Source: Amphiura filiformis (Eukaryota; Echinodermata; Ophiuroidea; Amphilepidida; Amphiuridae). Taken from it: 64,000 bases of DNA. A model generated the notes under the pieces. It saw only the letters and a list, made by a program, of their open reading frames with translations. It was not told the DNA's origin and ran no database searches. The translations under genes and the position numbers were made by a program. Below, in pieces: positions 25,103 to 36,152 of the stretch (its first letter is position 1; each line of letters starts with the position of its first letter). The DNA lies in assembly GCF_039555335.1 (NCBI RefSeq), contig NC_092640.1, forward strand, positions 39,228,295-39,292,294. The letters run 5' to 3'.

Positions 25103-28100
25103 TCAGCCACCGCCGCCGCCGCCACCACCACCACCGCCATCTTTTTGAGATTCAATATACAAATATTCCTGATGAACAAAGAAGAGAAATTGAAAAATTA
25201 TGAAAGCATTTTAATTTGTAGGAAATAATAAAGCGAGGATATGAATTGTTAAAACGCTGTTTAAAATTTTAAACAATGGCATACAGAACAAGCAGTTGCT
25301 TAAAATATTTAAACCAGTTGTTTAAGAAACGTTAAACAACCTGCTGAACTATTTTTAAACAACTTCTGCTCACCATGTCCCTTACCACGGAGCTTAACAC
25401 GAAATATTCTATGTTAAACGGCATTGATTAATAGATGAGTTAATTTAGCGTTTAAGGTGGACAAAATTGGAAAACCAATGTTTTTGCTTGGTAGTGACTC
25501 TAAACACCCTCATGAACAACATATCAAATGAGGACAAAAAGGGACACAGGGGAAATGGTTATTTGCATATAATTATCCAAAATAGTCGGTAATGCTGGGC
25601 TCAAATTCTAAAATTGGCCGAATTTGGATAACAAAACCCCCCCAAAAAAACCCAAAAAAAAACAAAACATCTAATTGTATTTCTCTCATTATTAGGATTC
25701 AGAAGAAGCACAGTTTGGTTTGACCCATTTTCGATGTACAGTTCTTGAGTTATAAGCATAAAAGCATAAAAGCGTAAAATGTACAATTTTGGTCTACACT
25801 GTCCGCTGGGGTAGAAATAAAAAAATGCTCTGACTTTGATCAACGTGGTCTTAAATTGTTCCGCTTGGAACAAAATCTAAAATCAAGAATAGTTTGCTAT
25901 ATCTTAGATGTTTTGTTACCTGGGTAAAATCACAAATAGGTCAAGGTTAACATGGTTCAATGGGCTTTTACCTTTTTGCCCTGTTACCCAGGTAACGAAA
26001 CATAATGATATATGGCAACCTATTCTTTGGTTAAAATTTTCCAATTGGAACAATTTGAGACTACTTTGATAAAATCGGAGCATTTTCTTTTATTTTTTTT
26101 TTACCTCTGTGGACAATTATGGAGACCAGGATTTGACATTTGACCTTTATGCCTATATCTCAAGACCTGTATTACTAGGTAATTCAAACTAAAGGATTAT
26201 GATTAAGCTATGATTTGGCAAAAGTGTATAACATTTTTTTATCCAAAAATGACGCTGTATTTTTCTGGAATTGGGAGTAGTAGGACTACCGTAAAACCTC
26301 GTCTACAAGCATATATAGTGTTATTGATGAAAGCTAAGTTCATACGAAACTAGCGTAAATATGCCAATATAAAATATTGGTCTTACATGTACAATAATAC
26401 TTGTTCGTATATGCTTGGATCTGTCATTTATTTGCTCAAACTCCATAATGGCACCGGGATTAGTTTTGCTTTCATCAGAAGCACTCTATATGCTTGTAGA
26501 CGAGGTTTTACGGTATTATAGTATATTACTTACAATAAGCATTGTCGCAGCAATGAGCATGGCCTTCATTCTCACCTCCAAATCTATAGGAACTGTCATA
26601 CAAACAAACAAGTTTAATTTATTTACTACACACACGAATAAATAGCTCAAATCGAGCTATATGCTCATAAATAAATAAATAAATAAATAAATATAAAAAC
26701 AAGATTTAAAAAAAAACATTATAAAGATCTTCGCTCTGAGGTTAATCTAAGCACGGCGATAAAAAAATCCATTGTTTTACAAAATATTTTTTTTATTTAT
26801 TTAGTTACTTGCGATTTTTAAAAAACTCACATTGAATTCCAAAGTTGGAGACTTTCGTGAAACATTCTTTGACTGCTCCGGCCCACTGTTTACCGATGCT
26901 AGCGATCTCGTTATCACCATGGTATACCTATGTTTAAAAAAAGTGAAACTAACCAACAAAACTCTCACTTGTCTACGTATTCACATAATGATAATTGCAA
27001 TGTCACTACACTTAATTTAAAGCTGAATTTATACTCGATCGCATTTTGCAGAAAAGCGAATGGCACGAATGCTCAGTATGCAAAAACGATGCGCAGCTTG
27101 CACACTTTAAGCATTATTTTTGCATACTCAGTATCCGCACGATTTGAAGTATAAATTTAACTTAAGTAAAAGTTGTGCAATAATTAGGCAAGGCGCTTTA
27201 CCGCTCAACCTAGTGGTGAAATGGGGAGCTGTTTATGAATATTGTCCATTGAACGCCGCCAAAAGGTATCAGCATGACTTGTGCATTATATGGTAGCTGA
27301 CATTATTCTAACGCCAGTGGAATAAATGTAAAACGCTTTGATACACGATATATAAATGCCAATATTTATTCATGATCAAGAAAACATTTTTTTTTTGTTT
27401 GAATTTTGACCAACTTCAAGAAAAATATTTGAAATTAAAAGCCTGATTTTGCCTAAATTTGGGCAAGAATCAGGCTTTTTATGATTTTTTTTAATTCAGC
27501 ATTTTTGGTGCCAATTTCCCAACATTTGACCTCATCGATGAATTTAACAAGTCTTTCCCATTCTCAATATGTATACTTTTATATACTTTAGACCAACAAA
27601 TTAGCAGTTATGAGGCCCAAAAATTTCCATATTAAATTCTAGGGTATCGAACTGGCTACTCAGTTAGTCAATCGATCATTGATTAAGCCACTGATCGATC
27701 CACTGATCATTAAATAATTAATATACCTTAAAATTGAGATCGGGATGATAGCAAATGCACTGACATAGACAACACGGACCCCAGATATCAAACATAGTAT
27801 TGTCGTCTGTATCTTTCACTGCTAAATGAGGATACCATTTGCTCCCTCTGAAATTACAAACAATGCAAAAATAAAACATACATTATATCAGTGTGGTTTT
27901 TGATTTATACTGGATGAATCATACTGTGTGTCGTGCAAGGCAACCTAGTCCCCTCTACTAAAGTACTATTATTAGCTCGCAGATCCTTATTGAGTGGAGC
28001 TTCGCGCAGTGACGTATAATTAAGACGTATAATTAAAAACGAACAACGATATACGTACAGTTAATACGTCAGTGACTGACGCATGCAAGATATATTTCAG

Positions 28101-29638
28101 TCATTATTGATCGGTGAACACAGTGAAACTCTGAAATGTTACTGTAAGGAAAGTACTTCAGATTTAGTCATTGAAATGGTATTTCAGTACCCCAAATGGC
28201 ATTACAATCGTGCAAAAAGTAGAAATTGGAGGAAAATTGAGGGCGTCGTTACATTATTACAGTTTTAAGCTCTTTAATAGGGAGACTGTTGTGCAAGTAT
28301 ATGGTACGGGTTTTGTTTATCCGAATTAGTGCATGTTAACAGTAGTTTGACCAGCTTACAATCGGTGGGAATTGTTAGGCTTTTACCACTACGCCGAAAG
28401 TAGACACACGTTAAGGGATATAGTTGACCTCTCTGGTCTATGTTGTGCGTGTTAAATAAAGTAGACTAAGTATAGTCTTGAATTAATAATTTGTGATATT
28501 TTTTGGCGAAGTGTCACAAGTACAATGATCGAAATAGAATATGTTTATATCAATTCGCGATGTTATAACACCCGCCGATTACGTGCTGACCAATCTTTAC
28601 CAAAGTATACACCTCCCATGTCCCCTTCCATTTCTTACGAGTGTTTTATTTTTCCAATGACTTCTCCAGGGGGACATTCCACAGTAATTTCATCAGTACA
28701 ACAATCACAAGTACCGGCACACCAGCAGCTCCCACATCCCGAACAACACTTCCATGGTCTATATAGTTTCATCACTTCCTGAAGCAGGAATTCGTAAAAA
28801 ATAAAATAAAATAGCATAGCCCGACAAGTCGGCAAAATGAAATAGAATACATTGCAGTCAAGTTAGCTCAATCGATAAGGCGTTCGACTATGGTGCGAGA
28901 GGTTGCGGGTTCGAACCCTGGTGGTGCCTAATATGCTCTCGATTAGGATAAATAGCGCCTTCATTGTTGACCTTTACTTAAAAATGTAGTTTTACATGCC
29001 ATCAAATAACAGTGTATTTTAAACAAGAAAATGTTTCTGTAAAGACCAAATAGGTCCATTTTGGATTATTGCAATTTACTTTAGATCATTTTCGCTTTAG
29101 CTGTCCTGAATATATAACCAATAAAGCTTTTTCTAAGAGAGTATAGCTTCAGATAAATCTGTCAGACATTACAGGTTTTACAAATTAACAGAAAGTGGTC
29201 AATTATCCCGAGGATGACTGATGCCCAGAGGTCAGTGGCGGCGCCAAGGCCTAGGAAGGCGTGAGGGCATTCATTTCCCTGTCATCTTGAGCTTTGCTCC
29301 CCTTTCCCCCGTTAAAATTTAAAATGTGAACAATTTAAATTTTATGCCACGATTGCACAATTTGAGTTAATTTTGTTTATTTATACCCGTAAAACAGTTT
29401 TTTTCTCTCCCTTTGCCACCCGGAATGCAGGTGCCGTCACTGCTGGAATAGAATGATTTAAGGCGTGTTAAATTAAGTTATTATTTATACCAGAAGAAGT
29501 AGTTTACCTGCCCATTGTTATCCGTTATTGTCATATTGAATGTCCGTTGTGATTGACAAAAACAGCGCATGCAAAACGTTGATTCTGTCAAACAATAAAA
29601 GCAAGTTCGTTTGTTAATAATAATGATAATAATAATGA

Positions 29639-29669
<31 letters not shown>

Positions 29670-29719
29670 AATAATAAAAAAAATAGTAATAATAACACTA
29701 ATAATAATAATAATAATAG

Positions 29720-29797
<78 letters not shown>

Positions 29798-32249
29798 CTT
29801 AAACCTTGACTACTTACGACTATTTGTTTTCATGAAATAGGCTATTACAGTTGAAATTCATGGAATCCTATGGAAGACATGACCTTAACTTAATCTTCCA
29901 CACAGGGAGTGTTAATTTCAAAAGGGGTTACCTGAATGGATGACTCCATTTGAAATATACACACCCTGTGTGGGAGATTAAGATCAAGTCTACCATATAT
30001 AAGTGGTATATATATATATCTCTCAACTATAATAGCTTTTTTGTCAAAGGGGGGGACATAATAACAATGTCAAAGTTTAATGATGAAAATGATTATAAAC
30101 AAAACCTTCAACTTACGTTCTCCAGCAAAGTAAACCTGCTGTCCCATCGAGTTCTTTATGACATAACGGTTTTGAAAATCTAATCCTGTGAGTACTGTAT
30201 AACAAAACAAAACAACAAAATTAATGGGGAAAATACAAAATTTGACGTCTAATTGTACCTTTTTCTTTGATTATAAAACAGTAACTGTATTAAGTGATGA
30301 TGTATGTATGGCAGGTATAAGACACTATAGAACAGAACAACTGGCTGAAAACCCTGTTTTTTCGAGCGATGAGGAATTTATCAAAAACTTTACTTTTCAA
30401 ATCGATAAACCTGGTTTTTAGATCGAAAAACCTTGTTTATTAAAATAAAATTTCCCATGTAAAAATTACATTTTTTGGCCAAAACTGAACAAAAATCACC
30501 AAAAACAATGGCATTTTTACCCACACTGAAATTAAATGTATTGAACTAAGCGACGATTTTGTTCACATATTTTAAATATCCTTGTAACATGATTGTGTTC
30601 TGCAAACAAAATATGAAGTTTCTACTTTTTCTAAGAAATAGCTGGTTTAAATATGCCATTTTTAGGTAAAATTTAATATAAATCCTTAAATAGCATGACC
30701 GTTGCCATGGAAACGGAATAGAACGCGCGGATTACCGATTTTGCAATTTGCAACATGACAGAAAAGATTCTTCAGACTCTTCTGAACATTTTGATATATA
30801 AGTTGTCCATTTGAAACATCTGTCCTACGAAATCGTTAAATAGAGCACTTTTGGCTATGTGGCCTGCTGATCTATTTTCATTGAAAGACGGGCCTTTTAT
30901 TTTGTCAAAAAATTTGCTTCTTGTATAATTAAAAAGAGTGGGCACCCTTAAGTACCAAAAAGAAATATTGATTATGAGGAAAAGCAGAGTGTCAAGTTAA
31001 TCAGCATGTAGCGTTCATGTGGTTGAATTTTACGTACCTTCCATAAGTTCCACCTGTTGGTGTACTAATAACTGGTCCAGTTGAGTGAGGTATTCTAAGC
31101 CAGGAGGACAATTTTGTACCCCTGTCGGTTTGGGCATCTTAAGTTCCGTTTCCTGATATTCCGCCTTAAATAACGATGTTAATAACAAAGATTAGTAAAA
31201 CAGTACAGTACTTAATAAAAATGTAACTTTGGCACATCTTTGCTTTTAAAAGTGTGGTCCCATCAAGACCTAAGTGTTTTTTTTGCTGAATAACAGGTTA
31301 AACAATTACATGTGTGGAAAAGATCGGGCACAATACATTTTGACATTGTGAATTGATGAAAAAGTTATGTTTTCATTTTTTCATATTTTCATTGAAACTG
31401 TTCAATTAGCTACACTCTAAATTTTGCAACGGTTAATGTATCTGTGAACAAATAGTTGAACAATTTGTGGCACTCTCTTGATGCTGCGTACTTTGAATAA
31501 ACATGTGTACATGCAGTGCTTATGATATAATTACCATTAAATGGCCACATGTGTCAAAATTAGTCTTTTGGTAAAGGGCTCGTGATTGTTAGAAGACAAT
31601 TTATACAAATTATATCATGTATTTTCGGGACAAAGTGCACTAATACATATAGTTGTCCCGAAAGTATGCGTTTATATTTTCGGGACAAGTATGTGTTAGT
31701 GCAGTATAAATAGCCAAGAAATTACTTTTACCAATAACCGAGTCTTTTTTCAAAAGACAATTGACACCTATGGCTGCTTTATGTTTATATTGTAATACCG
31801 TAAAACCTCGTCTACAAGCATATATAGTGTTTTTGATGAAAGCTAAATTAATACGATACATGCGTAAATATGCCAAGACAATAGATTGGTCTTACAATAA
31901 TACCTGGTTGAATATGCATGGATCTGTAATTTATTTGCTCAAATTCCAAAATGCCGCCTGGATTAATTCAGCTTTCATCATAAGCACTCTATATGCTTGT
32001 AGACGAGGTTTTACAGTATAGGCACTATATGTACACAGGTTTATTCAAAGTACATAGCATCAAGACAGTGCAACAATCGGTTCATCCATTTGTCACAACT
32101 ACATTATCCGTTGCAAAATTTAGAGTGTAGTCGTCTTCACGTTTTATGAAAATACAATCGTGTTAATTTTTTTAGATTTTTATAGCAAAAGAGAAGGAAT
32201 ACTTTCTTACCATGCTTGTTATTTCTTTTCCTTGTGCCAATGTAATTGC
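25103..32249 (-). CDS. Phospholipid scramblase (complete, nine coding exons)
   Basis: Exons, all with GT-AG borders and agreeing phases: 32211-32249 (contains the start), 31038-31164, 30117-30194, 29508-29584, 28639-28778, 27727-27847, 26831-26927, 26534-26592, 25103-25168. The likely ATG is 32213-32211 (AGCATGG context, last codon of its exon), giving 255 residues. Landmarks: [109 protein letters not shown]; then a C-terminal membrane helix ([15 protein letters not shown]). Scramblases move phospholipids between membrane leaflets in a calcium-dependent way and bind the membrane through palmitoylated Cys-rich segments; the Cys cluster is present here. Odd points: the calcium-loop acidic residues are partly replaced ([12 protein letters not shown] where the family has DADNFGIQFPLD), and the protein ends in eleven glycines. 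Introns host several MITEs. Confidence 0.92.
25440..26282. mobile_element. Fold-back sequence around two TTACCTGGGTAA arms, and a CTACTCCC-type end
   Basis: GTTTTGTTACCTGGGTAA at about 25911 and TTACCCAGGTAACGAAAC at about 25984 are the inner ends of two inverted arms of roughly 150 bp (AATGCTCTGACTTTGATCAA versus TTGATAAAATCGGAGCATTT). The right flank 26160-26282 ends CTGTATTTTTCTGGAATTGG, a terminus of the CTACTCCC element family. It lies in the last intron of the scramblase gene. Confidence 0.6.
26287..26515. mobile_element. TA-flanked MITE (CCGTAAAACCTCGTCTACAA), copy 1
   Basis: A TA target at both ends. TIR CCGTAAAACCTCGTCTACAA continues to GCATATATAGTG and is mirrored at the right end (CACTCTATATGCTTGTAGAC). 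TA targets point to the Tc1/mariner superfamily. It ends only 18 bp from the scramblase exon 26534-26592, just behind its splice donor. Copy 2 is at 31796-32018. Confidence 0.85.
26660..26700 (+). repeat. Short (AAAT)n microsatellite
   Basis: Several AAAT units (AATAAATAAATAAATAAATA) in a scramblase intron. Confidence 0.85.
27013..27165. mobile_element. Short inverted-repeat element
   Basis: TTAAAGCTGAATTTATACT at the left and AGTATAAATTTAACTTAA at the right are inverted. The interior contains a GCAAAAAC / TTTTTGC dyad. Scramblase intron. Confidence 0.5.
27166..27726. other. Scramblase intron, no feature recognised
   Basis: AT-rich. A short dyad around AAGCCTGATTTTGCC / GGCAAGAATCAGGCTT (27441-27480) could fold but has no known identity. 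Confidence 0.4.
28860..28935 (+). repeat. tRNA-derived SINE head or tRNA pseudogene
   Basis: TTAGCTCAATCGATAAGG (A-box) and GGTTCGAACCC (B-box, 28908-28918). The acceptor stem does not close, arguing against a working tRNA. It sits in a scramblase intron, about 80 bp upstream of exon 28639-28778. Confidence 0.55.
29611..29802 (+). repeat. (AAT)n that switches to (ATT)n
   Basis: About 130 bp of AAT-type units are followed by about 60 bp of ATT units, so the whole can fold on itself. It begins about 27 bp from the acceptor of scramblase exon 29508-29584. Confidence 0.93.
29843..29996. mobile_element. CACACAGGGAGT-type hairpin MITE, copy 1
   Basis: CTTCCACACAGGGAGTGTTA pairs with ACACACCCTGTGTGGGAGAT. 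The outer arms ATGGAAGACATGACCTTAA / AGATCAAGTCTACCAT follow the same pattern as the fuller copy at 45970-46170. It lies in a scramblase intron. Confidence 0.75.
31796..32018. mobile_element. TA-flanked MITE (CCGTAAAACCTCGTCTACAA), copy 2
   Basis: Same ends and interior as 26287-26515, close to 90% alike by eye (TTTATTTGCTCAAA, GGATTA.TT..GCTTTCATCA). Intron between the first two scramblase coding exons. Confidence 0.85.
32211..32213 (-). promoter_or_regulatory. Preferred start codon of the scramblase
   Basis: The ATG is the last codon of exon 32211-32249, with A at -3 and G at +4 after splicing. It opens [13 protein letters not shown] directly before the conserved PPGLEYL block. The same exon is open upstream ([12 protein letters not shown]), so an earlier start in a further exon cannot be excluded. 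Confidence 0.5.
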
Positions 32250-32277
32250 CTGTAACGCAAAAAAAAATGCATGAATA

Positions 32278-32690
32278 TAATTAAAGACAGAGATAAAACG
32301 AATTTATCGCGTCTGATGTCACTGTCAATTACGATCCTTGATTGGTTAACACTGGTTAATAGCGCGTAAAAGGAAGACCGATCTATCTGGTGCTGATCGG
32401 AGAAAAGGAACAGCAGCAAATGGCGAAAATTACGTACTTTTACAAGGCAAAAAGCAGCTTTTCTAGGCATTGTTGACATGGTGCCTTCGCCAAAGAAAGT
32501 TTCCTACTATAAAGACCTAACTTTTGAGATGGTTTGCATGTTTGAAAGTGCAAAATAAATAATAAGGCGACCGGTCATGGGCCGCGCTCAGCAAGTCATC
32601 ATCACGACACTTGTAAACAAACCGTGCTCGAATTTGATTAACAGATGACGTCAGACGCGATCAATTCTCTGTCTTTAATTATAGTTATGC
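32278..32690. mobile_element. AAAGACAGAGA...CGCGTCTGA inverted-repeat element, copy 1
   Basis: AATTAAAGACAGAGA and CGCGTCTGATGTCACTGTCA at the left mirror TGACGTCAGACGCGATCAAT and TCTCTGTCTTTAATT at the right. Copy 2 is at about 51374-51745. It sits directly upstream of the first scramblase coding exon, so it may overlap or provide the transcription start region. Confidence 0.7.
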
Positions 32691-34076
32691 CTATTAAGAA
32701 CGAACATAAATCATCACATTATTTTGAAGATTGACCTATTATGATACTTTTATTATTGGACATGCTGAACGTGGAAAGTTTGCACTGGTGTCAAACTGAC
32801 TGAGCAGAGTGAGTGAGTTTTGATCATGTTCATAATCATTTCGGTGGTGTTTCTATATCTTAAGTAAGCGACAAATACTTTTTATATAATATTTTATATA
32901 GCAGCTACGATTCGCCGTAGAATTGATGATGTAACAGGATCTACAAGAGCAATTGGTTCAATTTTTTTGAATATATCGCCCTGCACAACAAGCAGGTTGC
33001 ACTCATCACTAGGGAACTTCGAACTCCGGAATGAATTTAAGGAGCCGAGCCAGTTCTAGATCCACATCATTGTTGGATCGAACTAGAAATTGAATACCTC
33101 GTGCATTATTTCAACGGTTTTCATAATACAGTGTATGTACTCACGATATTCATTGCGTAACCGGCTACATATACAGGGTGTCCCAGAAAAAATTACCGTG
33201 CGAATGAATTGGGACATAAGTAGAGAAATATACATCAGAAACCAATATTCTAAACATCGGCGTACGTTAATTTTACTGGAATCGGTTGACTGATTGCGAA
33301 GAAATGAGCAATTACATAACGCATGCGTCAATTTACTTCATTCCAAGTTTGAAAGAAAGATCATTCAACACAATGCGCACTAGTGGTTAACTGTTTATGG
33401 GCTTCATATTTTGTTCTGTGAAATCCTTTTCGTTCGTTTTAAACGATCTGTTTCTTGCAAAACATTTGATTAGGTTTTGTTCAAATTTGAAAACCGGCAC
33501 GATATTGAAACTGAAAGCTTGGAAGTAAGATGATGCTCGTTACTTGTAAATATCGTTTTTCGTTAATGTTGATATAAATGTTGCATGAATAATTATTGGA
33601 TAAATAATTCTAGCTGGCTTAAAACATTTCTCACACACATTAATGTTTTTGGAATATTTCCAAAAATTTGTATTAAATGGAAAGTTTAAATCTGTTAAAA
33701 CTTCAACATTAATGTTGAATGGAATCAAAAGTCACACGTAAAGCTGTAAGCACTTGATCATTGTCATTCTTGGCTCAAATGTTCCTTGGAAAGTTAAAAT
33801 ATAGCATATTTGCCCAACCTAAATTAAAGTTGGAAAGCTTCTAATTGCAGAAATCAAATTTTTCTCGGACAAACTGTTATTCATCTCGAGTGAAACCATG
33901 AATAACATAACACCGTCGGATTATGAAATAGATAATGTGGACTAAATTTAACGAGATGCATGGAAGCGGTGAGCGAGTATGAAAAAAGCGCCTGTTGATC
34001 AAACTTGGAATGAACTGGATTGATGTGCGCATTATGTAATCGTGAAATCTGTACCATAAACTAATCAATGGCTATA

Positions 34077-35126
34077 TAAACTACGCAAAAAAAGTTTCTT
34101 TATGGTTAGGAACTTTACCCACTATTAAAATCTAGCAACTAATTTTGTACGTTTGCTAAATAATCGCATGCGGGGTTTGTCCTGCGCATTTTGACACCTC
34201 AATCACTACCCTACGACACTCCTGAGAAAAGATATGAATGTTTAAGTAACACGAGGTCGAAAATAAAATTGCAAAGAAACCTATTCAATGGTTTTAGAGC
34301 TGATTCACTGATCGAAGACGGTTTCATTATTCCCGCCTTTTCAATTTGAATTTAAAGCATTTTCCTTGATGCATGTTGGATAATCCCTTTGCTTATTGTG
34401 CAGATGAATGATCAAAAAAAGGTGAGTGGGTACTAAGACATTTACGTTTTGAGAGATGGGTTTGGAAAAGGGATTCAATACAGGTCATGATTACAGCAGT
34501 TTGGAAGATACTGTATGTTCAATATGTTACCAAAACAGAAGGAATTGCGACACTTGAGTGGCCCTCCAGAAGCCCTGATCTTAACCCCTTGGAGAACCTT
34601 TGGGATCAGCTCAAGAGACGAGTCAACAAGAAGATAAAGGCAGATACAACTCTGGTGGGATTGCGTCGCATCGTGATCAATGAGTGGAACGGGGTTGAGC
34701 AAGTTAACATTCGACGCCTCATTAGGAGCATGAGACGCCGCGTGGCTGCTGTAAGGGAAGACAACGGTGGACACACAAAGTACTGAAAGAAAAAGAGATT
34801 AATCTCAAGTGATGTTGAAAGCGGCAGTATGATGCCTGAAATGTGCTCAGCAAGTAAACAAAAAAGTTATATGCATGGTTTTTTTTGTGTGTGTTCTTTT
34901 ATGCTAAAAACTTGAATAGGCCTTTCTGCAATTTCTATTTTTCGACCTCGTGTTACTTAAACATTCATATCTTTTCACAGGAGTGTCGTAGGGTAGTGAT
35001 TGAGGTGTCAAAATGCGCAGGACAATCACCCGCATGCGATTATTTAGCAAACATACACAATTAGTTGCTAGATTTTAATAGTGGTTAAATTTCCTAACCA
35101 TAAAGAAACTTTTTTTGCGTAGTGTA
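34077..35126 (+). mobile_element. Tc1-like transposon relic with DDE-domain tail
   Basis: TA targets lie at 34077-34078 and 35125-35126. The ends CTACGCAAAAAAAGTTTCTT and AAGAAACTTTTTTTGCGTAG are inverted, with arms of about 200 bp (GTAACACGAGGTCGAAAA). The frame 34487-34786 encodes the C-terminal part of a Tc1 transposase: WPSRSPDLNPLENLWDQLKR (with the third catalytic acid in NPLENLW) to EDNGGHTKY and stop. The DNA-binding domain and the first two catalytic acids are missing, so this is an internally deleted, inactive copy. Confidence 0.88.
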
Positions 35127-35169
35127 GTTGCAATAATAATAAAAACAACAAACAGTAAAAGTCCCAAGC

Positions 35170-35735
35170 TTATATACGTCCAAATAAAGGAGAAATTCTA
35201 AATTGCTTACGACGATCAGCGGTAAGTTTGCAATCCATGGTGGCTGCCATATTGATACCCGATATTTTTATTACGCTGTAACGGCACCCCGATTTTGAAA
35301 CCAGCGAAATCCGTGCCACAAGCCTCGTCCCTCGTGAACTTTGGTGACACGAAGCGAATACTACCAAAGTTCAGATTCAACATTCGTTCAAAAGAAAACG
35401 CGACAATTTTTACCCATAAAACTACAGAAGAACATAAAAAAATGTATTTTAAGTAATATTTATGATCAACAATGTCTTTTGAGAACGAAAAGTGTAAAAA
35501 CAGCACTAAAACCAAAATTCGCTGTGAGGGTCGCGAATGCCATACTGCAACACACGCTCGCCGAAGGTAGCCGAGGGTCTGTGTGAAAGGATACACTACC
35601 GCTTGTGGCAGAAAGGATTCGCAAGCAGCTATCATGGCGGCTTCCATGAATCGCAGAAACGAAGGATTAAAAGTGCTTTTTCTTTGTTAGGAATATTCCG
35701 AAATTCATATAGACCGTCTGGTATGTTTAATTTAG
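35170..35735 (-). other. Unexplained CpG-richer segment, open on the minus strand
   Basis: An open frame of 143 codons (35216-35647, minus) begins MEAAMIAACESF but shows no domain I recognise. The base composition is less AT-rich than its surroundings (GGTGGCTGCCAT, CTCGCCGAAGGTAGCCGAGG). It could be captured host sequence, such as a promoter and first exon carried by the surrounding transposon. Coding status is unproven. Confidence 0.3.
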
Positions 35736-35737
35736 GG

Positions 35738-35931
35738 TATTCGCCACTTACACAGTTCCGCCATTATGCACTATATGCGGGAGAGCCTCGAACTGGCAGC
35801 ATACATGAAAGGAAGAATTACGTAACCTTACACAGAATGTTATATGACTGGTTCAATTCCCATTCATGTATGCTGCCAGTTCGAGGCTCTCCCGCACATA
35901 GTGCATAATGGCGGAATTGCAAGTGGCGAAT
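35738..35931. mobile_element. TA-flanked hairpin element (TTCGCCACTT)
   Basis: The arms of about 70 bp are nearly perfect: GAGCCTCGAACTGGCAGCAT / ATGCTGCCAGTTCGAGGCTC, outer ends TATTCGCCACTT / AAGTGGCGAATA. The loop is about 50 bp. Confidence 0.85.
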
Positions 35932-36152
35932 ATAACTATATTAGCCATTGATTAGTTTATGGTACAGATGATTAGTTTATGGTACAGATTTCCTTTAATT
36001 TCTTTGCAACCAGTCAACCGAATAAAATAAAATTTTCGTATGTGATGCACAATAAAATAGGCAATGCGCTACATTTTAAATTGTTTGATTCTGATGTCTA
36101 TTTCTCGACTTACGTCCAATTCACTCGGTAATTTTTTCTGGGACACCCTGTA

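Larger units (their letters stand above)
33172..36152. mobile_element. Composite TA-target transposon with ACAGGGTGTCCCAGAAAAA ends
   Basis: TA is followed by CAGGGTGTCCCAGAAAAAAT at 33174 and mirrored by TTTTTTCTGGGACACCCTG ending 36150, then TA. The arms match over roughly 135 bp (for example CGGTTGACTGATTGCGAAGA / TCTTTGCAACCAGTCAACCG). No transposase of its own is visible. Nested inside are a Tc1-like relic (34077-35126), a hairpin element (35738-35931) and an unexplained segment (35170-35735). GATTAGTTTATGGTACAGAT occurs in inverted positions on both sides of the nested pieces. Confidence 0.75.

Noticed and set aside
28860-28935. Functional tRNA gene
   Set aside because: The A and B boxes are present but the acceptor stem does not pair; it looks like a SINE head.
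29611-29802. Ile/Leu-rich 63-residue frame
   Set aside because: Translation of AAT/ATT repeats within a scramblase intron.
32438-32479. First coding exon of the scramblase (MSTMPRKAAFCLVK before a GTACGT)
   Set aside because: It lies inside a dispersed inverted-repeat element that recurs at 51374, and the ATG at 32213 has better context. It could still be a leader exon, but there is no direct support.
35216-35647. 143-residue host protein
   Set aside because: No recognisable domain, no splice support, and location inside a transposon composite.
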